NCBI RefSeq assembly: GCF_001584165.1
Contig: NZ_CP013233.1
Coordinates: 1,930,620 to 1,994,619 of the forward strand
Direction: 5' to 3'
Length of the DNA stretch: 64,000 nt
Source of the DNA: Collimonas arenae
GTDB taxonomy: Bacteria > Pseudomonadota > Gammaproteobacteria > Burkholderiales > Burkholderiaceae_D
Shown: positions 27,239-36,587 of the stretch, piece after piece
How the letters are laid out: each line of letters opens with the position of its first letter
Numbering within the stretch: the stretch's first letter is position 1
Notes under the pieces: generated by a model
What the model was told of the DNA's origin: nothing
What the model saw: the letters and a program-made list of their open reading frames with translations, nothing else
Database searches by the model: none
Made by a program: the position numbers and the translations under genes

Positions 27239-28205
27239 GGTGGCCAGCGGCTGCCAGGAAATTTTCCACCGGCGCTGGAACCATTTGGCGGACCCGCATG
27301 TGCGGGCGCTGGCTTGGTTGCTGGACGCACCTGATCTGCTTGACGCTGCGGCGCCGCAATGGCAGGGGAAAATCGCCACGTATATCGATCCCGATTTGGC
27401 TGTCTGGTTGGCGGAATACGACCAAAATCCGCAGAAATTGCAGGCACTGCATAGCTACATCGGTCGTCTGCCATCGACCCGGCTTGGCCTGTATGCCGAA
27501 AAACTGCTGGCGTTCTACTTTGAGCAGCGACAGCTTCTGGTTGCGCACAGCGTGCAAGTCCGGGCGAGCAAGAATGATACCGTGGGCGAATTCGACTTCC
27601 TGTTGCGACTCGACGGCGGCGTCGCGCACTGGGAGTTTGCCACCAAGTTTTATCTGCTAGAGAGCAGCGGCGGTGCCTTGCAAGCCGATGATTTCCTCGG
27701 ACCCAACCTGGCCGATTCGCTGGGCGCAAAGATGCAAAAAATCCTGCAGCAGCAACTGGCGCTGTCGCTGCATCCGGCCTCGCAGGCGCACTTGGCCGAG
27801 CCAGTGACAGCAGCGAAAGCGCTGGTGAAGGGCTGGTTGTTTTATCCGGAAGATGAATCGCGTCAGTCGGCGGTTCCTGGCGTATCTGCACATGCTTGCC
27901 GTGGCTATTGGTGCAGCATGTCCACTTTGCAACTGGATGAAAGTGCGTTGTATCAACTGCTGCCGCGCCAGCGGTGGCTGGCGCCAGCAAAGATCGCTGT
28001 TGATCAGGCGCTCAGCCCGGCCGCAGCGCAACTTGCCTTGTCGCAGCATTTCGCTGTCGATGGATCGCCGCTGTTGCTGGCAACTCTGCGCGCTGAGGGC
28101 GAACATGCGCTGGAAAACCGACGCGGATTCGTGGTGCCGGATGACTGGGCCGGTCGTGCCGCGCAGCAGCGGCATTTGAACGCCGCGGCTGCAGGACCCG
28201 GATAA
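27219..28205 (+). CDS. DUF1853 family protein
   Basis: Protein of 328 residues of unknown function, matching DUF1853: LADPHVRALAWLLDAPDLL at the start, GRLPSTRLGLYAEKLLAFYF, GEFDFLLR, HWEFATKFYL and LGAKMQKILQQQLAL. The central acidic residues (GEFDF, then WEFATK about 15 residues later) look like a PD-(D/E)XK nuclease core; this is my inference. The ATG at 27219 overlaps the glycosylase gene by 20 bases, and it closes the tsaB operon. It converges on lplT, with about 50 bases between the stops and no obvious terminator. Confidence 0.85.
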   Translation: MRRPVTEVASGCQEIFHRRWNHLADPHVRALAWLLDAPDLLDAAAPQWQGKIATYIDPDLAVWLAEYDQNPQKLQALHSYIGRLPSTRLGLYAEKLLAFYFEQRQLLVAHSVQVRASKNDTVGEFDFLLRLDGGVAHWEFATKFYLLESSGGALQADDFLGPNLADSLGAKMQKILQQQLALSLHPASQAHLAEPVTAAKALVKGWLFYPEDESRQSAVPGVSAHACRGYWCSMSTLQLDESALYQLLPRQRWLAPAKIAVDQALSPAAAQLALSQHFAVDGSPLLLATLRAEGEHALENRRGFVVPDDWAGRAAQQRHLNAAAAGPG

Positions 28206-28252
28206 TCAACGGTGTTGTCCCCGCAAGAGTCGGAAGCGGTGCTTCTGGACGA

Positions 28253-29515
28253 TTAGTGTTTGACTTCACCAATCAACGCCAGCGAATCATGTTCGCGCTG
28301 GTTGGCTGCGTGCTTGCGCATGATGAAAAACATGATGCCGGCGACGAAGAAGCCGAACATGAAAATCACGATGTTGACGTCAAGATCGATCTTGATCATG
28401 AATGCGTATAGCACCAACATGGTCAGGACAGACAGGTTTTCATTGAAGTTTTGCACGGCGATCGAGTGGCCCGCGCTCATCAGCACGTGGCCGCGGTGTT
28501 GCAGTAGCGCGTTCATGGGCACTACGAAATAACCGGACAGGGCGCCGATGATGATCAGCAGCGGGTAAGCGACCCAGACTGAATGCACTACGGTCATTCC
28601 CATCACCACCAGGCCCATCACGATACCCATCGGCATGACCGTCAATGATTTCTTCAAGGGAACCATGCGGGCTGCCGCGATTGCGCCGATGGCGACGCCG
28701 AAGGCGACCACGCCTTGCAGGATGGCAGCCTTGTCGAGCGGCATGCCGAGCGATTTCTCAGCCCATTTCAATACGATGAATTGCAGTGTCGCGCCGGCAC
28801 CCCAGAATAGCGTGGTAACTGCCAGTGAAATCTGGCCTAGCTTATCTTTCCAAAGAATCGAACAGCAATTGGCAAAGTCGGCGATCAGCTTGCTTGGACG
28901 ATGCTGCTGATGGGCGTAGCGAGCGCCTGTATCAGGAATCCTGAGGTTAAAAATGGTGGCGACGATATACAGCATGGCAATCACTGTCAGCGCCGCGTGG
29001 GTCGGCGTGTTCAGGTTCCAGTTCAGGACAGGGACATGTAGTTGCAGCAGGACGGACACAACTTGCGGGTTGACCAGTGCGCCTCCCAAGACCGTGCCGA
29101 GGATGATGGAGGACACTGTCAGGCCCTCGATCCAGCCATTGGCTGCTACCAGCTTTTCCGGCGGCAACAACTCAGTCAGGATGCCATATTTGGCAGGTGA
29201 GTATGCTGCTGCACCGAAGCCGACAATCGCATAGGCGATCAGCGGATGGACATCGACGAACATCATCAGGCAGCCAAATATCTTGATCATGTTGGTGATG
29301 AACATCACCCTGCCTTTGGGCAGCGAATCGGCGAAAGCGCCGACAAAAGCCGCTAACAGCACGTAAGACAACACAAAAAATAATTTCAGCAGCGGCGTCA
29401 TCCAGTCTGGCGAAGACATTTCAGCCAGTAAGGCTATTGCCGCTATAAGCAGGGCGTTATCGGCCAGCGAAGAAAAAAACTGCGCTGCCATGATGGTGTA
29501 AAAACCGCGATTCAT
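28253..29515 (-). CDS. lplT: Lysophospholipid transporter LplT
   Basis: MFS flippase that brings lysophospholipids inward for re-acylation. From the ATG at 29515 (GGGA a few bases upstream), 420 residues with about 12 hydrophobic helices. Diagnostic blocks are AAQFFSSLADNALLIAAIALL, FVGAFADSLPKGRVMFITN and GFGAAAYSPAKYGILTELLPPEKLVAANG (read in parts). Partner acyltransferase genes (aas) are not adjacent. It is divergent from alr. Confidence 0.92.
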   Translation of the reverse strand: MNRGFYTIMAAQFFSSLADNALLIAAIALLAEMSSPDWMTPLLKLFFVLSYVLLAAFVGAFADSLPKGRVMFITNMIKIFGCLMMFVDVHPLIAYAIVGFGAAAYSPAKYGILTELLPPEKLVAANGWIEGLTVSSIILGTVLGGALVNPQVVSVLLQLHVPVLNWNLNTPTHAALTVIAMLYIVATIFNLRIPDTGARYAHQQHRPSKLIADFANCCSILWKDKLGQISLAVTTLFWGAGATLQFIVLKWAEKSLGMPLDKAAILQGVVAFGVAIGAIAAARMVPLKKSLTVMPMGIVMGLVVMGMTVVHSVWVAYPLLIIIGALSGYFVVPMNALLQHRGHVLMSAGHSIAVQNFNENLSVLTMLVLYAFMIKIDLDVNIVIFMFGFFVAGIMFFIMRKHAANQREHDSLALIGEVKH

Positions 29516-29701
29516 CCGCATCCCAGAATGTAACAATGTGTCCCCGGCCTGCTTTATACCATGAAAATATGACCGATCCGTGATTATGAGAGTGTCAAAA
29601 GCGAAAACGTTCGAGACGATAATCGGATTGCTAATCCATCATCAACGACGCATCCGGTAAAATAGCCGGCTACTAAGAATCGTCACACATTCCTCACTGC
29701 C

Positions 29702-30777
29702 ATGCCCAGACCTCTCGTCGCCACCATCGATATTTCTGCTTTGCAGCATAACTTGCGTATCGCCAAATCGCATGCCCCTGATGCAAAAATCTGGGCAGTG
29801 GTCAAGGCCAACGCATATGGCCATGGATTGGAACGCGCCATACGCGGTTTCGCTGAAGCCGACGGTCTGGCATTGATTGAGCCGGAAAATGCGCTACGCT
29901 TGCGCGAGCTCGGCTGGCAAAAACCGATCCTGCTGCTGGAGGGGATATTCGATGCCGCCGACCTTGAGACTGTGATGCTGGCCAAACTGGATTTGCCGTG
30001 CATTGCACCGAGCAGATCGCGTGGCTTGAACGTGCTGCCCAGAGTGGCCCGCTGGATGTTCACCTCAAAATGAATAGTGGCATGAACCGGCTGGGCTTCA
30101 AGTCAGATGTCTATCGCACCGCCTATCAACGCTTGCGGACGATTCCCGCAGTGCGCAAGATTACCCTGATGACCCATTTCGCCAACGCCGACGATCCGCT
30201 GAATCCGGGCTTGCCCTTGCTGCAACAGGTACAGCAGTTCGAGCAAGGCGTTGCCGGCTTGCCGGATGAGCGAAGCATTGCCAATTCGGCAGCCGACCTG
30301 ATGCATCCCGAACTGAAGTCAGATTGGGTGCGGCCCGGCATCATGTTGTATGGCGCCAGCCCGGGCGCCACAAGTGCCGAGCAGTTCGGTTTGCGGCCGG
30401 CGATGACGCTGCGCAGCAAAATTATCGGCATCCAACGCATCGAGGCAGGTGAGGCAATTGGTTATGGCAGCCGTTTTGTGGCGGCCGGGCCGATGCTGAT
30501 CGGCGCGGTGGCATGCGGTTACGCCGACGGTTACCCACGTCATGCGCCGAACGGCACGCCTGTACTGGTTGACGGCGTGCGCACCGGCACGGTTGGACGG
30601 GTATCGATGGACATGTTCTCGGTCGATCTGACCAATGTGCCAGGCGCAGGCATCGGCAGCGCGGTGACCTTATGGGGTGAGGGTTTGCCAATTGACGAAG
30701 TGGCGCACGCGGCCGGCACGATCGGCTATGAATTGATGTGCGCGCTGGCAGCGCGGGTTAAAGTAGTGGAATTGTGA
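29702..30777 (+). CDS. alr: Alanine racemase, frameshifted
   Basis: PLP enzyme interconverting L- and D-alanine for peptidoglycan. The PLP lysine K35 is in WAVVKANAYGHG; the second frame holds HLKMNSGMNRLGF, MTHFANAD, LRPGIMLYGASP-like WVRPGIMLYG, CGYADGYPRH with the catalytic Tyr, and VGRVSMDM. The frame breaks near 29998: restoring one G (CCGTG to CCGGTG) gives LPVHCTEQIAW and a protein of about 358 residues, the normal size. An essential function in most bacteria makes a genuine lesion unlikely, unless a dadX paralogue exists elsewhere. Confidence 0.92.
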
Positions 30778-30935
30778 CATTGCATTGGGCGATCAGCAGC
30801 ATCCACTCTGTATCTGCTTTTATATTCACATCTGTTTTGTAATTTTGTAATTTAACCGTCTTAATTTCGTTCATCGGGAACTGAGTAATACGCCACGCTG
30901 CGGTGGTTTTCAAACTCCGTTTCACAAATAAAAAA

Positions 30936-32303
30936 ATGGCCAAAGCTAAAACCAATTACACCTGTACCGAATGTGGCGGCGTCGCCAATAAGTGGACCGG
31001 CCAATGCCCGTCATGCGGCAATGGAACACGCTGGTGGAAACCGTTGTCGAGGCGGTTGGCAATCGTTTTTCCAACCAGCACCAAGGCCTGGCGCAAACGG
31101 CGCCAGTAATGACGCTGGCCGACATCGAGGCGATTGACGTGCCGCGCTTCGGCACCGGTATCGAAGAATTCGACCGCGTGCTCGGCGGTGGCCTGGTGGC
31201 CGGTGGTGTGGTACTGATTGGCGGCGATCCGGGGATCGGCAAATCGACATTGCTGCTGCAGGCGCTGGCCAACTTGTCGAAAATTAAAAAGTGCTGTACG
31301 TCAGCGGCGAAGAATCCGGCGCGCAGATTGCGTTGCGCGCCAAACGGCTGGCAGTGGATGCGCAGGATCTCAAGCTACAGGCGGAAATCCAACTGGAGAA
31401 AATTCTCAACACGCTGGTTGAGCACAAGCCGGAAGTGGCCGTCATTGATTCGATCCAGACCGTGTATTCGGATGCACTCAGCTCGGCGCCGGGGTCGGTG
31501 GCGCAGGTGCGTGAATGCGCGGCGCAACTGACACGCGTCGCCAAGCAGTCCGGCATCACCATTATCATGGTCGGCCATGTGACCAAGGAAGGTGCGTTGG
31601 CCGGGCCGCGCGTGTTGGAACACATTGTTGATACGGTGTTGTATTTCGAGGGCGATACCCATTCCAGTTTCCGTCTGGTGCGGGCGTTCAAGAATCGTTT
31701 CGGTGCGGTCAATGAGCTGGGTGTGTTCGCCATGACCGAAAAAGGTTTGAAGGGCGTGTCGAATCCGTCGGCGCTATTCCTGTCGCAGCACGATAACCAG
31801 GTGCCGGGTTCCTGTGTGATGGTGACGCAGGAAGGAACGCGGCCGCTGCTGGTGGAGATCCAGGCGCTGGTGGACGCTTCGCATGTGCCGAATGCGCGCC
31901 GGTTGTCGGTGGGCTGGAGCAGAACCGGCTGGCGATGCTGCTGGCGGTGTTGCACCGGCATGCCGGGATTGCCGCGTTCGACCAGGACGTGTTTATCAAT
32001 GCGGTTGGCGGCGTCAAGATCACCGAACCGGCTGCCGATCTGGCGGTGCTGCTGGCAATCAATTCATCGATGCGCAATCGGCCATTGCCGCGCGGGCTGG
32101 TAGTGTTCGGCGAGGTTGGACTGGCGGGCGAAATCCGTCCCGCTCCGCGCGGCCAAGAACGTTTGCGCGAAGCGGCCAAGCTGGGATTCTCGATTGCGAT
32201 GATCCCGAAATCGAACGCACCGAAGCAAGACATCGAAGGCTTGAAGATCATCGCAGTGGAACGTATCGACGATGCGCTGACCAAGATTCGCGACGCTGGG
32301 TAA
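30936..32303 (+). CDS. radA: DNA repair protein RadA, three frameshifts
   Basis: RecA-like branch-migration ATPase with a Lon-type C-domain. The N-terminal zinc finger is [18 protein letters not shown], Walker [11 protein letters not shown], the RadA motif [13 protein letters not shown], and the C-terminal domain [19 protein letters not shown]. As written there are three breaks, near 31018, 31291 and 31912. Each is repaired by returning one base to a doublet or run (GGCC, GG, GGGG), giving [19 protein letters not shown] and [12 protein letters not shown] and about 456 residues, the normal length. Identity is certain; I read the breaks as sequence errors. Confidence 0.93.
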
Positions 32304-32359
32304 TTCATTCAGTATCTCATTCAATATTTCCCTATTTATCCTGATCAAGGAGCATCAAC

Positions 32360-33466
32360 ATGAAAACCAAGGCAGCTATCGCATGGAAAGCCGGTCAGCC
32401 ACTGACGATCGAAGAAGTCGAACTGGGCGGCCCGCGCGCCGGTGAGGTGCTGGTGGAGATCAAGGCCACAGGGATTTGCCATACCGATTACTACACCTTG
32501 TCAGGCGCCGATCCGGAGGGGATTTTCCCGGCGATCCTGGGCCACGAAGGCGCTGGCGTGGTGGTCGATGTCGGCCCAGGCGTCAAGAGTCTGAAGAAGG
32601 ACGATCACGTGATCCCACTGTACACGCCGGAATGCCGTGAGTGCAAATTCTGCCTGTCGCAAAAAACCAACCTGTGCCAGTCGATCCGTTCGACCCAGGG
32701 CCGCGGCCTGATGCCGGATGCTACCAGCCGTTTTTCGATCGATGGCAAGCCGATCTTCCACTACATGGGGACATCGACCTTTTCCAATTACATCGTGGTG
32801 CCGGAAATCGCCTTGGCCAAGATTCGCAGCGACGCGCCGTTCGACAAGGTCTGCTACATCGGCTGCGGCGTCACCACCGGCGTTGGCGCTGTGCTGTTCA
32901 CCGCCAAGGTGGAGGCGGGCGCCAATGTGGTGGTGTTCGGGTTGGGCGGCATCGGCCTCAACGTAATCCAGGCGGCGCGTATGGTTGGCGCCGACAAGAT
33001 CATCGGTGTCGATATCAATCCGGCACGCGAGGCGATGGCGCGTAAGTTCGGCATGACCCATTTCATCAATGCGAAAGAAGTGGAAAACGTGGTCGATGCC
33101 ATCGTCGGCCTGACCGATGGCGGCGCCGACTACAGTTTTGAATGCATCGGCAACACCACCACCATGCGCCAGGCGCTGGAGTGCTGTCACAAGGGTTGGG
33201 GTCAGTCGATCGTGATCGGCGTTGCCGCTGCCGGCCAGGAAATCAGTACGCGGCCGTTCCAGTTGGTGACCGGCCGGGTCTGGAAGGGCTCGGCCTTCGG
33301 CGGCGCTCGTGGCCGCACGGATGTACCGAAAATCGTCGATTGGTATATGGATGGCAAGCTGAACATCGACGACCTGATCACGCACCGTCTGCCGCTGGAT
33401 CGCATCAACGAAGGTTTTGACCTGATGAAGAGTGGCGAGTCGATTCGTTCGGTGGTGATCTATTGA
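32360..33466 (+). CDS. adhC: S-(hydroxymethyl)glutathione dehydrogenase / class III alcohol dehydrogenase
   Basis: Zinc- and NAD-dependent enzyme of 368 residues oxidising S-hydroxymethylglutathione, the glutathione adduct of formaldehyde. Catalytic zinc ligands are C40 in [15 protein letters not shown]62 in GHEGAGVV and the later GCGVTTG Cys. Structural zinc cysteines lie in [16 protein letters not shown]. The NAD fold is [26 protein letters not shown] precedes the ATG. The stop overlaps the fghA start (TGATG), so both steps of formaldehyde detoxification are co-translated. Confidence 0.95.
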   Translation: MKTKAAIAWKAGQPLTIEEVELGGPRAGEVLVEIKATGICHTDYYTLSGADPEGIFPAILGHEGAGVVVDVGPGVKSLKKDDHVIPLYTPECRECKFCLSQKTNLCQSIRSTQGRGLMPDATSRFSIDGKPIFHYMGTSTFSNYIVVPEIALAKIRSDAPFDKVCYIGCGVTTGVGAVLFTAKVEAGANVVVFGLGGIGLNVIQAARMVGADKIIGVDINPAREAMARKFGMTHFINAKEVENVVDAIVGLTDGGADYSFECIGNTTTMRQALECCHKGWGQSIVIGVAAAGQEISTRPFQLVTGRVWKGSAFGGARGRTDVPKIVDWYMDGKLNIDDLITHRLPLDRINEGFDLMKSGESIRSVVIY

Positions 33467-34314
33467 TGGAAATCATCAGCGAACATGCCTGCTTCGGCGG
33501 TACGCAGGGGTTTTACCGGCATGCGTCGGCCGAGATCGGATTGCCGATGCGCTTTTCCGTGTTCCAGCCGCCGCAGGCGAAGACTGGGCCGGTCCCGGTG
33601 TTGTTTTTTCTGGCAGGGCTGACTTGCACCGAAGAGACTTTCATGATCAAGGCCGGGGCGCAACGTTATGCAGCGCAGCACGGCATCATGCTGGTAACGC
33701 CGGACACCAGTCCGCGCGACACCGGCATTGATGGTGTGGACGCCAGCTGGGACTTCGGCAACGGCGCAGGATTTTACCTGGATGCGACGCAAGCGCCTTG
33801 GGCACAGTATTTCAAGATGTATTCCTACATTTTGCACGAGCTACGGCAGGCGGTGATCCAGGAGTTTCCGGTGCAGGCCGACAATCTCGGCATCTTTGGC
33901 CACTCGATGGGCGGCCATGGCGCGCTGGTGCTGGCCTTGCGCAATCCAGATGTATTTCGTTCAGTGTCGGCGTTTGCGCCGATTGCTGCGCCCAGCCAGT
34001 GTCCATGGGGCCAAAAGGCATTCACCAAATATCTGGGCACAGATCAGGCCGGCTGGCGCGACTATGACGCGACGCAGTTGATGTTGGGCTCGACACAGCC
34101 GTTCCCGCAGGAGATATTGATCGATCAGGGCTTGGGCGACAAATTTCTGGCCGAACAGTTGCTGCCTGAACGGTTTGAGGCGGCGTGCGCACAGGCCGGG
34201 CAGCGCCTGAGGTTGCGACGGCATGCGGCTTATGACCACGGTTATTATTTCATCTCGACCTTGATCGAGGATCATCTGGCTTTTCACCAGCGGATACTTG
34301 CAGTCGTTTCCTGA
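33466..34314 (+). CDS. fghA: S-formylglutathione hydrolase
   Basis: Serine esterase of 282 residues hydrolysing S-formylglutathione to formate and glutathione, the second step after adhC. FFLAGLTCTEETFMIKAGAQ forms the oxyanion region, the nucleophile S147 is in FGHSMGGHGALV, and the catalytic His is in AYDHGYYFISTLIEDH. The ATG at 33466 is preferred over an in-frame TTG one codon earlier. A strong terminator follows and separates it from the convergent terC gene. Confidence 0.95.
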   Translation: MEIISEHACFGGTQGFYRHASAEIGLPMRFSVFQPPQAKTGPVPVLFFLAGLTCTEETFMIKAGAQRYAAQHGIMLVTPDTSPRDTGIDGVDASWDFGNGAGFYLDATQAPWAQYFKMYSYILHELRQAVIQEFPVQADNLGIFGHSMGGHGALVLALRNPDVFRSVSAFAPIAAPSQCPWGQKAFTKYLGTDQAGWRDYDATQLMLGSTQPFPQEILIDQGLGDKFLAEQLLPERFEAACAQAGQRLRLRRHAAYDHGYYFISTLIEDHLAFHQRILAVVS

Positions 34315-34318
34315 GTCG

Positions 34319-34352
34319 AAAAAAAGCCCCGTCGGCTCAGGCGGGGCTTTCA
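34319..34352. terminator. Bidirectional terminator between fghA and terC
   Basis: AAAGCCCC at 34323-34330 pairs with GGGGCTTT at 34343-34350. The A run on the left makes a good U tract for the minus-strand terC transcript; the plus strand has only three T residues. Confidence 0.8.
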
Positions 34353-34379
34353 TCATGTTTACTTCTCGTTTCTTCGATC

Positions 34380-35102
34380 TTACTCGGCAACCTTGACGCC
34401 TTCGCGCCGCTTCGATACCAGCCAGCCGCCGCCCAGCACCAGCACAAAGCCAAGCACATAAGCCGCATAGTTCAGGCCGGGCAAGCTATCCCAGAATGAT
34501 TTCAGGACTGGCTCTGTGACGATCATGTGCATCGCGGTGTACACCAGGATCGCTGCACCGATGAAGATCGTGAGCGGGAAGCGTTCGATCAGCTTCAGGG
34601 CGAGGGTCGAGCCCCAGACCATGATCGGCACCGAAATCAGCAAGCCGATGATCACCAGCGCCATGCTGCCTTTGGCGGCGCCGGCGACGCCCAGTACATT
34701 GTCGATGCCCATGACGGTATCGGCGATGATGATGGTCTTCAATGCGGCGGCCATGGTGGTGGCTTTGACGCCGTGTGCTTCACCGTCATCGGACTGGGTC
34801 AACAGACGATAGGCAATCCACAGCAGGGCGACGCCGCCGACCAGCAGCAGGCCTGGTATCTTGAGCAGCCAGACCACGCCGATGGTCATCAGCACGCGCA
34901 TGATGACCGCACCTCCGGTACCCCACAGGATGGCCTTGCGGCGCAGATGGTCGGGCAGGTTGCGTGCCGCCATCGCGATCACGATAGCGTTGTCGCCGGC
35001 CAGCACCAGGTCGATGACAATAATCGCCAGCAATGCGGCAAAGAAGGCGCCGGCATTCCAGTCGGCCATGCCCAGCATTGAGAAAAAACCAGAAAAATCC
35101 AT
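34380..35102 (-). CDS. TerC family integral membrane protein (probable Mn2+ transporter)
   Basis: Membrane protein of 240 residues with about seven helices. The two TerC signature segments with conserved aspartates are LVLAGDNAIVIAMAARNLP and MGIDNVLGVAGAAKGS. TerC proteins of this type (YkoY, YceF, Alx relatives) have been linked to manganese export or delivery, and the yybP-ykoY riboswitch just upstream supports manganese control. A GGAGA ribosome-binding site lies before the ATG. The family name comes from tellurite resistance, but no ter operon is here. Confidence 0.9.
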   Translation of the reverse strand: MDFSGFFSMLGMADWNAGAFFAALLAIIVIDLVLAGDNAIVIAMAARNLPDHLRRKAILWGTGGAVIMRVLMTIGVVWLLKIPGLLLVGGVALLWIAYRLLTQSDDGEAHGVKATTMAAALKTIIIADTVMGIDNVLGVAGAAKGSMALVIIGLLISVPIMVWGSTLALKLIERFPLTIFIGAAILVYTAMHMIVTEPVLKSFWDSLPGLNYAAYVLGFVLVLGGGWLVSKRREGVKVAE

Positions 35103-35179
35103 ACAGTCTCCAACAAGGGTTAGTAAATAACCTCACTGGCATGGACAACGACAGGATGTGGCGGAGAGTAAGCGCGACA

Positions 35180-35352
35180 CATTGCCTGCATGGGTTCCAT
35201 GCCGACAAAGGTCTTGCTCAACAGCGTTGCTGCCAAGGTAACCGGGCGCAGGCGTTGTGCCTGTTCCGTGATGACGACTACCTTGCAAAACACTGACAGC
35301 CGGCGCTACGCCATGTCAATGCTTAGGAGCTACTCCCCTTTGAGAGGGTGTT
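35180..35352 (-). promoter_or_regulatory. yybP-ykoY manganese riboswitch upstream of terC
   Basis: On the minus strand the leader begins CTCAAAGGGGAGTAGC at about 35348-35333, has a variable middle containing GGCGTAGCGCC, and closes with GAGCAAGACCTTTG at about 35221-35208. The AAAGGGGAGTAGC and GCAAGACC loops are the two conserved parts of the yybP-ykoY aptamer, which binds Mn2+. A GCATGG/CCATGC hairpin follows. No intrinsic terminator lies between it and terC, while a GGTTA/TAACC hairpin sits near the ribosome-binding site, so control is more likely at translation. This is my reading of the motif; no covariance search was run. Confidence 0.87.
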
Positions 35353-35419
35353 GCACGCAGAATGCCGTGCAACTGGGCATTATTATACATCAGTCATGCC
35401 GAAAATGGAAAGGCGGAGC

Positions 35420-36325
35420 TCAGCCGTGGCGCCAGTAATCCGGCTGAGCGTAGGCGCGCCGCAGGAAATCTACAAACACGCGAATCCGCAGCGGCAGGTG
35501 GCGTCGTTGTGCGAATACCGCGTAAATGTCGTTGCCGGGCGCGGCAAATTCATCCAATACCGTGACCAGTTTGCCGGATTCGATCTCGCTGCCGACTTCC
35601 CACATCGAGCGCCAGGCAAGTCCCTTGCCGGCCAGCGCCCAGTCGTGCAGCACCTGGCCGTCGTTGCAGACCATATTGCCTTCCACCTTGATTGTGACTA
35701 TCTTGCCGTTCTGGCGAAAACTCCAGCCGCGCTGGCTGCCTTCGCTGCTCATCGCCAGGCAATTGTGCTTTTGCAGCTCATCCACGGTTTCCGGCTTGCC
35801 GTGACGCCTGATATAGGAGGGCGAGGCCACCACGATGCGCTTGTTGTCGGCCAGCTTGGCGCCGACCAGCGACGAATCGGACAGCGAGGCGATGCGGATG
35901 GCGACGTCGATACCTTCGCCGATCAGGTCGACCACGCGGTCGTTCAGGTTAAGGGTGAGGGTGACGTCGCGGTGCTCAGTGAGGAAGGAGGGCATCAGCG
36001 GCGCCACATGCTGACGGCCGAAGCCGGCCGGCGCGGAAATCAGCAGGTGGCCGCTGGCGTGGGCGCTGCGCTCGGAAACTGCCGATTCGGCATTTTCCAG
36101 GTCGGACAGGATGCGCTGGCAATCTTCGAGGAAGGCTTCACCCTCATTGGTGAGGGCGATTTTGCGGGTGGTGCGTTGCAAAAGCTTCACACCGAGGCGT
36201 TCCTCTAATGCGTCCAGGCGTCGTCCGATCATGGCTGGGGCGATCCCTTCGGCGCGTGCCGCGGCCGACAGGCTGCCCTTGGCGGCTACCTCGACAAAAG
36301 TAGAAATTTGCTTGAATTGATCCAC
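35420..36325 (-). CDS. LysR-family transcriptional regulator, divergent from aceB
   Basis: Regulator of 301 residues. Winged-helix start MDQFKQISTFVEVAAKGSLSA (read in parts), then DALEERLGVKLLQRTTRKIALT; the effector domain has the common GHLLISAPAGFGRQHVAPLMP and VVDLIGEGIDVAIRI blocks. It is divergent from malate synthase across 262 AT-rich bases (36326-36587), so control of aceB is a reasonable guess, though the regulator belongs to a very large subgroup and the sequence does not prove it. Confidence 0.9.
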   Translation of the reverse strand: MDQFKQISTFVEVAAKGSLSAAARAEGIAPAMIGRRLDALEERLGVKLLQRTTRKIALTNEGEAFLEDCQRILSDLENAESAVSERSAHASGHLLISAPAGFGRQHVAPLMPSFLTEHRDVTLTLNLNDRVVDLIGEGIDVAIRIASLSDSSLVGAKLADNKRIVVASPSYIRRHGKPETVDELQKHNCLAMSSEGSQRGWSFRQNGKIVTIKVEGNMVCNDGQVLHDWALAGKGLAWRSMWEVGSEIESGKLVTVLDEFAAPGNDIYAVFAQRRHLPLRIRVFVDFLRRAYAQPDYWRHG

Positions 36326-36587
36326 TGTCGACCGTGAAGTAAGTTTGAGGGATGCAAGCTTGTGCTAAGCTCATTTGTGACTAAAACGCATAGATCAAAT
36401 GATAAATCGTTTTACCTATGATGATTTGGTTTAAATATACTATATAGCGTAAAAATTAGATAATGCCATTCAGGATTCTGCATATCCAGCATGGTAAAAA
36501 CCGGAATGTAGCGGTGCACAATGCGAACGCGCTGTGCCATCGTTGTAGACGACATTGATTATTTGACAGAATAAACAGGAGCAACGC

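Noticed and set aside
29702..32303. alr and radA as true pseudogenes
   Set aside because: Each break is cured by one base in a short run and all motifs are preserved on both sides, which does not look like decay.
34786..35208. A 140-codon minus-strand frame covering the terC leader
   Set aside because: It overlaps the riboswitch and the terC start in another frame and has no support as a protein.
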